Notes under the pieces: generated by a model
The model's database searches: none
Told to the model about the DNA's origin: nothing
Seen by the model: only the letters and a program-made list of their open reading frames with translations
NCBI RefSeq assembly: GCF_000473205.1
Contig: NZ_AXBF01000004.1
Span: 215,893-279,892, forward strand
Length of the DNA: 64,000 nt
DNA from: Pseudophaeobacter arcticus DSM 23566
GTDB taxonomy: Bacteria; Pseudomonadota; Alphaproteobacteria; Rhodobacterales; Rhodobacteraceae
Reading direction: 5' to 3'
Translations under genes and position numbers: made by a program
In this document: positions 16,726 through 24,992 of the stretch, piece by piece
Layout of the letters: each line of letters opens with the position of its first letter
Numbering within the stretch: the first letter of the stretch is position 1

Positions 16726-18034
16726 TTTTCCCAAAGGCCTGATGATCTCCGCCCCGGCCTCTGGCACCGGCAAGACCACGGTGATGCTGGGCCTGCTGCG
16801 GGCGCTGGCCGAAGACGGCCTGGCGGTTCAGCCCTTCAAAAGCGGCCCCGACTACATCGACCCGGCCTTTCACTTTGCCGCTGCCAAGCGCCCCAGCTTC
16901 AATCTGGATACCTGGGCGATGGACGCGCAGCTGCTGGATGCGGTTGCCGGACAGGCAACAGGGGCTGAAATCTGCATCGGCGAAGGCTCGATGGGGCTGT
17001 TTGACGGGGTTGCCACCCGTGGGCAGAGCGGCTTTGGCTCTTCTGCTGAAACCGCCAAGCGCATGGGCTGGCCGGTGGTGCTGGTGATTGACGTGGGCGG
17101 CCAGGCGCAGTCCGCTGCCGCCACCGCTTTGGGGTTTAAATCCTACGACCCCGAGGTGCCCTTTGCGGGGGTAATCCTGAACCGGGTCGCCAGCCCCCGC
17201 CACGAACGCCTGACCCGGCTGGGGATGGAGCGCGCAGGCGTCAAGGTTCTGGGCGCGCTGCCCCGGCGCGGCGATCTTGCCCTGCCCGAACGCCACCTGG
17301 GCCTGATTCAGGCGGTGGAACATCCCGATCTGGAAGCCGCCATCGCAGGCTATGCCACTTTCCTGCGCGAACATGTGGATCTTGAGGCGCTCAAATCGGC
17401 AGCCATGGGCGCAGCCGCCCCAGCCCCCAACAGGCTGCCAAAGCCCCCGGCGCAGCGCATCGCGCTGGCACGGGATGCGGCGTTTTCCTTTACCTATCCG
17501 CATCTTTTGACCGGCTGGCGCGCCGCCGGCGCTGAAATCCTGCCGTTTTCCCCCCTCGCGGATGAGGCCCCGGCCCAAGACGCCGATCTGGTCTGGCTAC
17601 CCGGCGGTTACCCGGAACTACACGGCGGCACCCTGGCCGCCGCCCAGACCTTCCGTGCGGGCCTGCGCAAACATGCCGAGACCAAGCCAGTGCATGGCGA
17701 ATGTGGGGGCTACATGGCCCTTGGCGACGCTCTGATCGACAAGGAGGGCAACCGCCATCAGATGGCCGGTCTGCTGGGCCTGGTCACCTCCTATGAGAAA
17801 CGCAAATTCCATTTGGGCTATCGCCGCGCCGAGTTGCAGGCGCCGATGCCGGGCTTTGCAACAGGTGCAGCCCTGCGCGGGCATGAGTTCCACTATTGCA
17901 CCATTCTGGATGAACCCGACGCCCCACTGGCCCATGTCATGGATGCCGATGGCAATCCGGTGCCGGAAACCGGCTCCATCAAGGGCCATGTCACCGGCAC
18001 CTTTTTCCATCTGATCACCGGAGAAGGCGCATGA
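16718..18034 (+). CDS. cobB: Hydrogenobyrinic acid a,c-diamide synthase CobB
   Basis: CobB amidates the a and c side chains of hydrogenobyrinic acid using glutamine and ATP. The 438-residue protein has a P-loop in [20 protein letters not shown] (residues 10-29), the [12 protein letters not shown] motif, and a C-terminal glutamine amidotransferase domain with the nucleophile Cys in [14 protein letters not shown] near residue 329. The frame is open from 16613, but the ATG at 16718 fits the family start and has CGAAGG upstream. It overlaps the end of cobM by eight bases and cobA by four. Confidence 0.94.
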   Translation: MIDFPKGLMISAPASGTGKTTVMLGLLRALAEDGLAVQPFKSGPDYIDPAFHFAAAKRPSFNLDTWAMDAQLLDAVAGQATGAEICIGEGSMGLFDGVATRGQSGFGSSAETAKRMGWPVVLVIDVGGQAQSAAATALGFKSYDPEVPFAGVILNRVASPRHERLTRLGMERAGVKVLGALPRRGDLALPERHLGLIQAVEHPDLEAAIAGYATFLREHVDLEALKSAAMGAAAPAPNRLPKPPAQRIALARDAAFSFTYPHLLTGWRAAGAEILPFSPLADEAPAQDADLVWLPGGYPELHGGTLAAAQTFRAGLRKHAETKPVHGECGGYMALGDALIDKEGNRHQMAGLLGLVTSYEKRKFHLGYRRAELQAPMPGFATGAALRGHEFHYCTILDEPDAPLAHVMDADGNPVPETGSIKGHVTGTFFHLITGEGA

Positions 18035-18768
18035 GCGGCTTTGTCAGTTTTGTCTCGTCTGGCCCTGGTGATCCGGAGCTGCTGACCGTCAAGGCGGTGA
18101 AACGGCTGGAAGCGGCCGATGCGGTGCTGTTTGACGATCTCTCCTCGGGGCCGATCCTGACTCATGCCCGCCCTGATGCCGATCTGGTGGGTGTTGGCAA
18201 ACGCGCCGGGCGGCCCTCACCAAAACAGGACCACGTCAGCCAACTGCTGGTGGACTATGCCAAAAGCGGCCTCAAGGTGGTGCGGTTGAAGTCAGGTGAC
18301 AGTGGCGTCTTTGGTCGGCTAGAGGAAGAAATCACTGCGCTGCGTGCTGCGGGCATCCCGTTTGAGATCATCCCCGGCGTCACCGCAGCCTCAGCTGCGG
18401 CGGCAGCGGCCAATATTCCGCTGACCCGGCGGCTGACGGCGCGCCGTATGCAGTTCATCACCGGTCACGACGTCACCGGTGGCCTGCCGGATAGCCTCAA
18501 CATGGCGGCGCTGGCCGATCCGGATGCCACCACGGTTGTCTATATGGGCAAACGCACCTTTGCGGCCCTGGCGGAAAAGCTGGTCGAAGCCGGTCTGCCA
18601 CCTGAAACCCATGCGCTGGTGGCATTGGGGGTATCCACACCCGAACAAGAACTCAGCTGCCATACGGTGGGTGAACTGCCACAGGTACTGCGTGCGATGG
18701 AGACCACTGCGCCGGTTCTCATTCTCTACGGCCCGCTGGCCGATACCGATCTGACCCCGGGAGGCTGA
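18031..18768 (+). CDS. cobA: Uroporphyrinogen-III C-methyltransferase CobA
   Basis: The entry enzyme of the corrin branch: it methylates uroporphyrinogen III twice to make precorrin-2. The 245-residue protein carries SSGPGDPELLTVKAVKRLEA, VRLKSGDSGVFGRLEEEITAL and IIPGVTAASAAAAAANIPLT, the SUMT pattern, and has no siroheme synthase (CysG) extension. The start overlaps the cobB stop as ATGA. Confidence 0.95.
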   Translation: MSGFVSFVSSGPGDPELLTVKAVKRLEAADAVLFDDLSSGPILTHARPDADLVGVGKRAGRPSPKQDHVSQLLVDYAKSGLKVVRLKSGDSGVFGRLEEEITALRAAGIPFEIIPGVTAASAAAAAANIPLTRRLTARRMQFITGHDVTGGLPDSLNMAALADPDATTVVYMGKRTFAALAEKLVEAGLPPETHALVALGVSTPEQELSCHTVGELPQVLRAMETTAPVLILYGPLADTDLTPGG

Positions 18769-18772
18769 GCCG

Positions 18773-19108
18773 GTGCCGCAGCCAACCCTGACCCTCTGCA
18801 AGAGCTGCAAGAGCGCCGATCTGGCCCTGCCCCGCCATCTGGCGGAGGCCCTGGAACAGGCCGGGATCGCGGCGCGGGTGCAAGAGGTGGACTGCATGTC
18901 CGGCTGCACACGCCCGCAGACCCTTGCGGTGCGGCAAAGCGGCAAGACGGCCTATCTCTTTGGCGAGATCACCGCAGCGGACCTGCCGAATATCCTCACC
19001 TTTTTGCGGCTCTTTAACGAAAGCCCCGATGGCACCCTGGCAGATTCCCGCCCGCTGGGGGCGCTGCGCATGAAGGCCATCGCGCGAATCCCGGCGGATC
19101 TGGACTAG
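18773..19108 (+). CDS. DUF1636 metal-associated protein, second copy
   Basis: A 111-residue DUF1636 protein, a shorter and divergent paralogue of the gene at 5384-5794. It keeps the cysteine pattern, with LCKSCKSAD near the start and CMSGCTRPQ in the middle, but lacks the last of the five cysteines of the first copy. It starts with GTG at 18773, with GGGAGG nine bases upstream inside the cobA end. It closes the riboswitch-led operon. Function is unknown; having one copy at each end of the cob operon suggests two related metal-handling roles. Confidence 0.82.
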   Translation: MPQPTLTLCKSCKSADLALPRHLAEALEQAGIAARVQEVDCMSGCTRPQTLAVRQSGKTAYLFGEITAADLPNILTFLRLFNESPDGTLADSRPLGALRMKAIARIPADLD

Positions 19109-19221
19109 ACCCGACAGCCGGGTCAAAATCGCCCTGCCCACCGAAAAAGTCGCATCTTTGTCCAAGCGGGACGGTTTCCAACTTGACCGGGCAGTATGAC
19201 AAAGGGCACAACAAATGAACA

Positions 19222-19408
19222 TGGTGTCCAACGGTGCAAAGCATCAGGGCTGAAACGGGAATGAGGAATGGCGGACCAAATCGCGGCGCCACGCCCTCAA
19301 CCGCCCCCGCGACTGTGAGCAGCGAGTGGTTTTTCATATCCACTGGGGCCAATCTGGCCACCGGGAAGGGGAAAAATCGCTGTGACCTGCGAGTCAGGAG
19401 ACCGGCCA
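19222..19408 (+). promoter_or_regulatory. Cobalamin riboswitch ahead of cbtB-cbtA
   Basis: A longer cobalamin riboswitch. The segments GGTGTCC (19223-19229), GCTGAAACGGGAA (19249-19261), CCGCCCCCGCGACTGTGA (19301-19318), CCACTGG (19340-19346), GGGAAGG (19363-19369) and the B12 box GAGTCAGGAGACCGGCC (19391-19407) occur in the expected order. It ends about 50 bases before cbtB. A further six-pair hairpin GTCGTC-GGGTGT-GACGAC (19429-19446) lies just before the ribosome binding site GGAG and may be part of the expression platform. Confidence 0.92.
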
Positions 19409-19459
19409 TGTAATGGACTGAAACTTTTGTCGTCGGGTGTGACGACGTGGAGAACAATG

Positions 19460-19630
19460 ATGACAACTAAGACACTGAACAAATCCGCTGCAGGCATTGG
19501 TTTTGCACCAGCTCTGTTTGCCGTGATCCTTGGCCTGGGTATTGTCACCCTGACCGGTCACGTACAGGCTTCTGCCCTGCATGACGCGGCCCATGATGTC
19601 CGTCACGCAACCGGCTTCCCCTGCCACTAA
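19460..19630 (+). CDS. cbtB: Cobalt transporter small subunit CbtB
   Basis: A 56-residue protein with one membrane segment (APALFAVILGLGIVTLTGHVQA) and a His-containing C-terminus (ALHDAAHDVRHATGFPCH), the layout of CbtB proteins with conserved histidines near the end. Two tandem ATG codons occur at 19457 and 19460; the second is seven bases from GGAG, so I chose it. It is paired with cbtA and under a cobalamin riboswitch, so it should be made when cobalamin is scarce and help cobalt uptake. Confidence 0.9.
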   Translation: MTTKTLNKSAAGIGFAPALFAVILGLGIVTLTGHVQASALHDAAHDVRHATGFPCH

Positions 19631-19634
19631 GCAG

Positions 19635-20324
19635 ATGATGAACCGTATCTTGACCAGCGCGTTGTTCGCTGGTGCTGCAGCAGGGTTGTTAACCGCTCTG
19701 CTGCAGCTTCTTTTTGTGCAGCCTGTTCTTTTGCATGCCGAGCTTTATGAGACCGGCGAGCTGGTGCATTTTGGCGGCGCCGCAGTTTCGGCGCATCCGG
19801 ATCTGCCCGGCTTTGACGTCATGCGCGACGGGTTGAGCATCATTTTCACCATGTTGACCTACACCGGCTATGCGCTGGTCATGGTTGCCCTGATGTCACT
19901 TGCCGAGAGCAAGGGCCATGTTGTCACCGCACGGGCGGGCATTCTCTGGGGGTTGGCAGGTTTTGTCACCTTCCATCTGGCGCCAGCTTTGACCCTGGCA
20001 CCAGAAGTGCCCGGCGTCGCCGCTGCCGATGTCTTTGACCGCCAGATCTGGTGGACAGCAACCGTGGCTGCGGCCGGCATTGCCATGTGGCTCATCGCCT
20101 TTGGCGGCAATCTGGTCTCTTATGCCATTGCGGTGGCGCTGTTGCTGCTGCCGCATCTGATTGGCGCCCCGGAGCCAGACAGCTTTACCGGTCCGGTTCC
20201 AACCGAGATCGGCGCGCTGTTTGCCGCACGCGCCCTTGGCGTTGGCATGGCCGCCTGGGTTCTGCTTGGCACTTTTGCTGGCTATTTCTGGCAATCGGAA
20301 GCACAGCGCACCGCCGCCGCGTAA
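19635..20324 (+). CDS. cbtA: Cobalt transporter CbtA
   Basis: A 229-residue membrane protein of the CbtA family with about five to six membrane segments, starting with ILTSALFAGAAAGLLTALLQ. It contains motifs that recur in CbtA, such as YALVMVALMSL, ILWGLAGFVTFHLAPAL and a late WVLLGTFAGYFW. Two ATG codons (19635 and 19638) are possible starts; neither has a strong ribosome binding site, and coupling to cbtB, whose stop is four bases upstream, is likely. Confidence 0.9.
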   Translation: MMNRILTSALFAGAAAGLLTALLQLLFVQPVLLHAELYETGELVHFGGAAVSAHPDLPGFDVMRDGLSIIFTMLTYTGYALVMVALMSLAESKGHVVTARAGILWGLAGFVTFHLAPALTLAPEVPGVAAADVFDRQIWWTATVAAAGIAMWLIAFGGNLVSYAIAVALLLLPHLIGAPEPDSFTGPVPTEIGALFAARALGVGMAAWVLLGTFAGYFWQSEAQRTAAA

Positions 20325-20331
20325 TCGAAAA

Positions 20332-20367
20332 AAACCTCCGTCGGTGCATCGCCACTGGCGGAGGTTT
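20332..20367. terminator. Hairpin after cbtA
   Basis: AAACCTCCG (20332-20340) and CGGAGGTTT (20359-20367) form a perfect nine-pair stem with an 18-base loop just after cbtA. Only three T follow on the plus strand, so it may attenuate rather than stop transcription into the next gene, whose AAAGGA site is 7 bases further on. Confidence 0.55.
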
Positions 20368-20386
20368 CCGTTTCAAAGGATCAAGA

Positions 20387-20887
20387 ATGTCCCGTTCCCT
20401 CGCTCTCTTTGCCATTGGGCTTACCTTTGGCTGTGGCATCGGCTTTGTTGTTGCTGCCGGCAATGGCATCACCTTCACCGGCCACGACCACGGCGACCCT
20501 GCCCAGCACGGAGGGGCAGAACACCAGATGGAAAGCGCCGGTCACGCCCATAGCCAACCTCTGATGATCACCCCAGGCAGCACCGCGCCCAAAATTGCAA
20601 TAGACGTCCACAAGGACCCGATGTCCGGCTGGAACCTGCAGGTCACCACAGAGAATTTCATCTTCTCGCCCGAACATGTCTCCACTGCGGATCGCCCCGG
20701 CGAAGGTCATGCCCATGTCTATATCAACGGCAGCAAGCTGACCCGGCTTTATGGCAACTGGCTGCATCTGGGCGATCTGCCCAAGGGCAGCGTCGAAATC
20801 ACCGTGGGGCTGAACGCAAATAGCCACAGCCCGCTGATGATCGGGACAGACCCGATTGCTGACAGCGTGATCATCGACAACCCCTGA
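20387..20887 (+). CDS. Exported His-rich protein behind cbtAB
   Basis: A 166-residue protein that I do not assign to a named family. It has a hydrophobic N-terminus (LALFAIGLTFGCGIGFVVAA) that is a signal peptide or anchor. A His-rich segment follows near residues 30-58 (GHDHGDPAQHGG and ESAGHAHSQ). The C-terminal 100 residues look like a small beta sandwich (GEGHAHVYINGSKLTRLYGN, then HLGDLPKGSVEITVGLNAN), similar in style to cupredoxin-like periplasmic metal proteins. A good AAAGGA site precedes the ATG at 20387. Its place behind the riboswitch-led cbtBA pair suggests periplasmic cobalt or other metal capture. The role is inferred. Confidence 0.75.
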   Translation: MSRSLALFAIGLTFGCGIGFVVAAGNGITFTGHDHGDPAQHGGAEHQMESAGHAHSQPLMITPGSTAPKIAIDVHKDPMSGWNLQVTTENFIFSPEHVSTADRPGEGHAHVYINGSKLTRLYGNWLHLGDLPKGSVEITVGLNANSHSPLMIGTDPIADSVIIDNP

Positions 20888-20994
20888 CCCCTTGGTGCCC
20901 CGGTTGCAGCCCCGGTCTGCCGCCTGACCTGACGCGAAGTCGATACACAGCGGCCCGATCCCGCGATGCAGCCGGATCCGGGCTTGATTATGCT

Positions 20995-21029
20995 GAAACA
21001 CGGCGCCATAGCGGGCCGTGTTTCTTTTT
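20995..21029 (+). terminator. Perfect intrinsic terminator directly before cobF
   Basis: GAAACACGGC (20995-21004) and GCCGTGTTTC (21015-21024) form a ten-pair stem followed by five T. It fits the end of the cbt transcript. It ends only two bases before the AGGAG site of cobF, so cobF cannot have a promoter between the terminator and its start. Confidence 0.9.
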
Positions 21030-21045
21030 GGCAGGAGCCCGACAG

Positions 21046-21825
21046 ATGAACAATGACAGCACGGCCGCCGTGATCGAGCTTTCGCTCATTGGCATTGGCA
21101 CCGGCAACTCGCAGCATCTGACCCTGCAGGCAGTCGCCGCGCTCAATGCCTGCGATCTGATCCTGATCCCGCACAAGGGCGCGGGCAAAGACGACCTCGC
21201 CGGGCTGCGCCAGCAGATCTGCGCTCAGGTGATCCAGGCCCCCGGCCCGCGTATTGTTGAATTTGCCCTGCCGGTGCGCGACCCCGCGATCCAGGACTAC
21301 ACCGCCCGCGTGGATCACTGGCACGATGCCATTGCCGAGGTCTGGATCAAAACCATCCGCGACCACTGCCCCGGCGGCAAGGTCAGGGTTGGCTTTCTGG
21401 TCTGGGGGGATCCGTCGCTATATGACAGCACCATGCGCATCGCCGAGCGCCTGAAGGCCACGCAGGATATCACGCTAGAGGTCATTCCCGGCGTGACCTC
21501 GATCCAGGCGCTGACCGCCGCCCATGCCATTCCGTTGAACGAGATTGGTGCGCCCTTTACCGTGACCACCGGGCGACAGCTGCGCGACAACGGCTGGCCT
21601 GAGAGTGCCGATACCCTGGTGATCATGCTGGATGGGGAATGCTCGTTTCAGGCCATCGACCCCACAGGGGTGGACATCTGGTGGTCCGCCTATGCCGGCA
21701 TGGAAAACCAGATCAGCCTCTCTGGCCCCTTGGCTGCGGTCGCCGAACAGATCATCCAAACCCGCGCCCAGGCCCGCGCCGATCACGGCTGGATCATGGA
21801 TATCTACCTGCTGCGGAAATCCTGA
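21046..21825 (+). CDS. cobF: Precorrin-6A synthase (deacetylating) CobF
   Basis: CobF removes the C-1 acetyl group and methylates C-1 to give precorrin-6A, a step of the aerobic route. The 259-residue tetrapyrrole methylase has LIGIGTGNSQHLTLQAVAAL at the start, FLVWGDPSLYDSTMRIAERL, and VIPGVTSIQALTAAHAIPLN. GRQLRDNGWP is also typical. The ATG at 21046 has AGGAG ten bases upstream. Unlike the rest of the pathway it lies outside the main operon, behind the cbt genes and a terminator hairpin. Confidence 0.93.
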   Translation: MNNDSTAAVIELSLIGIGTGNSQHLTLQAVAALNACDLILIPHKGAGKDDLAGLRQQICAQVIQAPGPRIVEFALPVRDPAIQDYTARVDHWHDAIAEVWIKTIRDHCPGGKVRVGFLVWGDPSLYDSTMRIAERLKATQDITLEVIPGVTSIQALTAAHAIPLNEIGAPFTVTTGRQLRDNGWPESADTLVIMLDGECSFQAIDPTGVDIWWSAYAGMENQISLSGPLAAVAEQIIQTRAQARADHGWIMDIYLLRKS

Positions 21826-21865
21826 GGCGGCTCCGTCGCCGGTCCGCCGCCCCTGAGAAGACAGG

Positions 21866-22732
21866 CTAGGCCTGGGCCATGCGGCGTCCCGCCAGCCAGA
21901 GCGAGGACAGGCCGGAGAGGACAATCACCCCCAGCCCCAAAAGCGCCAGCTCATCGGGCCAGGTGCCAAAGACCACCACCCCCAGAACGGTTGCCGCCAG
22001 GAGCTGGCTGTAGATCAATGGCGCCACGACATTGGCAGGCGTGGTCCGATTGACCATCACCAACAGAAAATTCCCTGCCGCAGATCCCAGCGCGCTGATC
22101 AGGATCAGGCTTCCGGAGGTGATATCAATGCTTTGTGGCATCTCGCCATAGCTAAAGGGAAACAGCACCAATGAGCCGATAATCAATTGGGAGATCAGCA
22201 GAAACTTGGGCCGGTACCGCCCGGCCAGACTGCGCGTTGCCACCAGATATGAGCCATGGAAACAGCCCGCCAACAGGGCAAACCCCATGCCGATCTGCAT
22301 CCCAAACCCCGGTTTCACCACCAATAGTACGCCGACAAAGCTCACCAGCAGCAGCGCCACCCGGCCCGGATCCACCTTTTCTTTCAGCAGCAGCGCCGAG
22401 AGCACAAAGGCCACGATAGGCCCAACAAAGAAGCCGCCAAAGACATTGGCGATTGGTTCGGTCCTCAGCGCGGTGAGGATGCACAGAATGCCCGTGGCAA
22501 TCAGCAGCGACCGCAGAATGATCCGCCAGTCCAGAAACCCGCGCAGCTCGGCACTGCGCAGACCGGCAAAGGGCAACAGCACCACCGCCGCCACGGTAAA
22601 ACGGGACCAGGCGACAAAGAAGGGGCTGGCCCCAGCGACCGTCAGCGACTTGCCTGCGGCATCGCCAATCACGATCAGCGTCATGGCCAGGACCACGGTG
22701 CCAAGCATACCCATAGGGATATGGTGTTTCAT
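21866..22732 (-). CDS. EamA/DMT-family transporter
   Basis: A 288-residue inner-membrane protein with about ten hydrophobic segments in two EamA-type halves, as in the drug/metabolite transporter superfamily. Each half has the usual pattern, for example IGDAAGKSLTVAGASPFFVAWSR-style text in the first half (short pieces: SPFFVAWSRF, EPIANVFGGFFVGPI) and ANVVAPLIYSQLLAATVLG in the second. The frame is open to 22816, but the ATG at 22732 with GGAG seven bases upstream fits the usual start. It lies 40 bases behind a MocR-type regulator on the same strand and is probably cotranscribed. The substrate cannot be told. Confidence 0.87.
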   Translation of the reverse strand: MKHHIPMGMLGTVVLAMTLIVIGDAAGKSLTVAGASPFFVAWSRFTVAAVVLLPFAGLRSAELRGFLDWRIILRSLLIATGILCILTALRTEPIANVFGGFFVGPIVAFVLSALLLKEKVDPGRVALLLVSFVGVLLVVKPGFGMQIGMGFALLAGCFHGSYLVATRSLAGRYRPKFLLISQLIIGSLVLFPFSYGEMPQSIDITSGSLILISALGSAAGNFLLVMVNRTTPANVVAPLIYSQLLAATVLGVVVFGTWPDELALLGLGVIVLSGLSSLWLAGRRMAQA

Positions 22733-22772
22733 CTGGTCACTCCGGTGCAGGCGGTGGTCAGGTTTATCTGCA

Positions 22773-24161
22773 TTAGCCCAGCCAATCTTTGCGCAGAATT
22801 GCATCGCGCAGCGCAACCAGATCCCCGCGCAGCTGCTCTAGGCCAATTGGCCCCCCAAGGCAAACACGCAACGCTTCGCTGGGCTGGCCCACCACGGTAA
22901 AGGCGTCGCTGGGCATGATGCCAATCTGCCGATTGGCCATGCGCCCCATGACCTCAGCCCGGTTGGTGCCGCGGGGCAGTTCCACCCACAGGTTAAAGGC
23001 CTCGGGGGCGCTGGTCACAAAACACCCACATAGGATATCCTGCGCCAGCTCTTGCCGCTCTGCCGCGGCGCGGCGCACAAAAGCCTGGATCTCGGTGGCG
23101 GTGCCGTCTTCGATCCAGTGCCCCAGCAACGCCAGGCTCAGCGGCGAGGCCATCACATTGATGCTGCGCAGCGCCTGGGAGAAGCCTCCCATCTCGGCCC
23201 GTTGTGGCACGGTTGTATAGGCAAGCCGCAGGCCAGCACCAAAACATTTGGAAATCCCGGCGACATGCCAGGCCAGATCTGGCAGGTGGTGGGCAATCGG
23301 CGGCGGTGCATCTGCGGCGACAAATCTATAGGCATCATCCTCGATCAGTTGAAGATCATGCTGCATCAGCACCTCGGCAATCTCGCGGCGGCGGGTTGCG
23401 GACATTGTTTGGGTGGTTGGGTTCTGCAGGGTTGGGTTCAGGTAGAGCGCCGCAGGCCAATGTTCGCTAATGGCCCGCTCCAGCGCCTCGGGGCGCAGCC
23501 CCTCCCGGTCGCTTGGCACCCCCACCAGCTTCAGCCCCAGGCGGGCGGCGATGGAGCGAATGCCGGGGTAGGTCAAAGTCTCACACAGCAGGGTCTGTCC
23601 TGGTTCGCTCAGCAGCGTCAGAATCGCATAGATACTGGCATGGGCACCCGGCGTGATGGCAAACCTGTCGGCGGCAAAGTCCAGCCCGTTTGCCTGCATC
23701 CAATCCCGGGCAATCTCGCGGTCGGCAGCGCTGCCCCGCACCGATTGATAGCGCAACAATGGCACCAGATTTGCCGCCACATGGCCCAGGCCACTGGCCA
23801 TACGGGCGACCAGGGCAGGATCATCCGGTTCCGGCGGCATGTTCATCATCGGGTCTTCTTCCAAAATTCGGCGGGGATCCGGCACCGCGTTTGATCCGTC
23901 CAGCGCCTCCCGCAGGTCAGGCGCGCGCACAAATGTCCCACGGCCAACAAAGCTTTCGATGTCGCCGCGCCGCACGGCCTCGGCATAACCTCTTGAAGCG
24001 GTAGAAAAATCTACCCCTAGATCCTGTGCCACCCCGCGCTGGGGTGGCAGCCGGTCACCTGGCAGCAAAAGGCCCGCGTCAATATCTGCGCGAATGGCGT
24101 CCGCGATTTCCACATAACGCGGCTTGTCCGAAACCGGCAGTGTCGGGCTCCAGTGTTTCAA
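22773..24161 (-). CDS. MocR-type GntR/aminotransferase transcription factor
   Basis: A 462-residue regulator with a GntR winged helix at the N-terminus (YVEIADAIRADIDAGLLLPG, then GVAQDLGVDFSTASRGYAEA) and an aminotransferase-like fold behind it. The PLP lysine should be in AGISKCFGAGLRLAYTT near residue 290. Such proteins sense amino acids or PLP and control a neighbouring gene, here plausibly the EamA transporter downstream. The frame is open to a GTG at 24176, but a GGGGAGAG sequence just before a TTG at 24161 makes that the better start. Start confidence is moderate. Confidence 0.85.
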   Translation of the reverse strand: MKHWSPTLPVSDKPRYVEIADAIRADIDAGLLLPGDRLPPQRGVAQDLGVDFSTASRGYAEAVRRGDIESFVGRGTFVRAPDLREALDGSNAVPDPRRILEEDPMMNMPPEPDDPALVARMASGLGHVAANLVPLLRYQSVRGSAADREIARDWMQANGLDFAADRFAITPGAHASIYAILTLLSEPGQTLLCETLTYPGIRSIAARLGLKLVGVPSDREGLRPEALERAISEHWPAALYLNPTLQNPTTQTMSATRRREIAEVLMQHDLQLIEDDAYRFVAADAPPPIAHHLPDLAWHVAGISKCFGAGLRLAYTTVPQRAEMGGFSQALRSINVMASPLSLALLGHWIEDGTATEIQAFVRRAAAERQELAQDILCGCFVTSAPEAFNLWVELPRGTNRAEVMGRMANRQIGIMPSDAFTVVGQPSEALRVCLGGPIGLEQLRGDLVALRDAILRKDWLG

Positions 24162-24331
24162 AGGATCTCTCCCCACGGCGGTCTTTCCTCATCCAGTTCC
24201 AAAGCGTGATTCAACACGGGTCTTGTGCTGGAATATCCCCAAGTCGCTGGCAATTGCAACCAAATTGACCGCATCATTGTTTGCAATCAATCACGAAACA
24301 CCTTAGAGGAATGCAAAGACAGGAATCAAAG

Positions 24332-24760
24332 ATGGCGATACCCAAGATGACCCAAGACAGCAGCACAGTGACAACCGCCCCCAAGCAAGCATTGTCTGAT
24401 CAAACAGTGCTGCGCCCCTGGAAACCTGCCGCATTGCGCGGCTTGCGACTGCGTTGCCCCAGCTGCGGCGAAGGCAAGCTGCTGCAAGGCTATCTGAAAG
24501 TGAAACACAGCTGCGACAACTGCGGCCAGGAGCTCTATCACAATCGCGCTGACGACGGCCCGGCCTATCTGACCATTTTGCTGGTCGGGCACCTGCTCGG
24601 CTTTGCGCTTCACATCACTTACACGCAGTTTCGGCCTGACCCTTTCACCCTGGCATTGATCATGTCGCTGGTGACCATATTGAGCTCTCTTTTGTTATTG
24701 CCGCGAATGAAGGGTCTTGTGGTTGCCTATCAATGGGCCAAACGCATGCACGGCTTTTAG
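24332..24760 (+). CDS. DUF983 zinc-ribbon membrane protein
   Basis: A 142-residue DUF983 protein. Two CxxC pairs (RCPSCGEGKLLQGYL and SCDNCGQELYH) form a zinc ribbon, followed by DDGPAYLTILLVGHLLGF and a second hydrophobic helix, LALIMSLVTILSSLLLLPR. Function of the family is not known. The frame extends to 24281; I prefer the ATG at 24332, which has AGGA about seven bases upstream. It stands alone, between the MocR regulator on the other strand and a histidine kinase. Confidence 0.85.
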   Translation: MAIPKMTQDSSTVTTAPKQALSDQTVLRPWKPAALRGLRLRCPSCGEGKLLQGYLKVKHSCDNCGQELYHNRADDGPAYLTILLVGHLLGFALHITYTQFRPDPFTLALIMSLVTILSSLLLLPRMKGLVVAYQWAKRMHGF

Positions 24761-24812
24761 GCCACCACCTGAAAGCCTGAAAACCCAACCCATTAAAACT
24801 GAATTTTGATAC

Positions 24813-24846
24813 ACGCCGAAAGCCACCAAGACGGCCTTCGGCGTGA
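24813..24846. terminator. Hairpin after the DUF983 gene
   Basis: CACGCCGAA and TTCGGCGTG are complementary arms around a 16-base centre that can add a further GCC/GGC pairing. It lies some 50 bases after the DUF983 stop, followed by GAAAAT rather than a T run. It may end the DUF983 transcript. Coordinates are accurate to a base or so. Confidence 0.45.
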
Positions 24847-24992
24847 AAATCCTTGATCACGATAGAAATTATCCTACACTTGGGGTTGATCACCACGTGC
24901 ACGGAATACGGATGCCGTGTTTTTCTCACGCTATAGCACGGTGATAATTCCAAGACTGTTTTTTGCTGCCGCATGTTTGTTAAGGGGATAAA

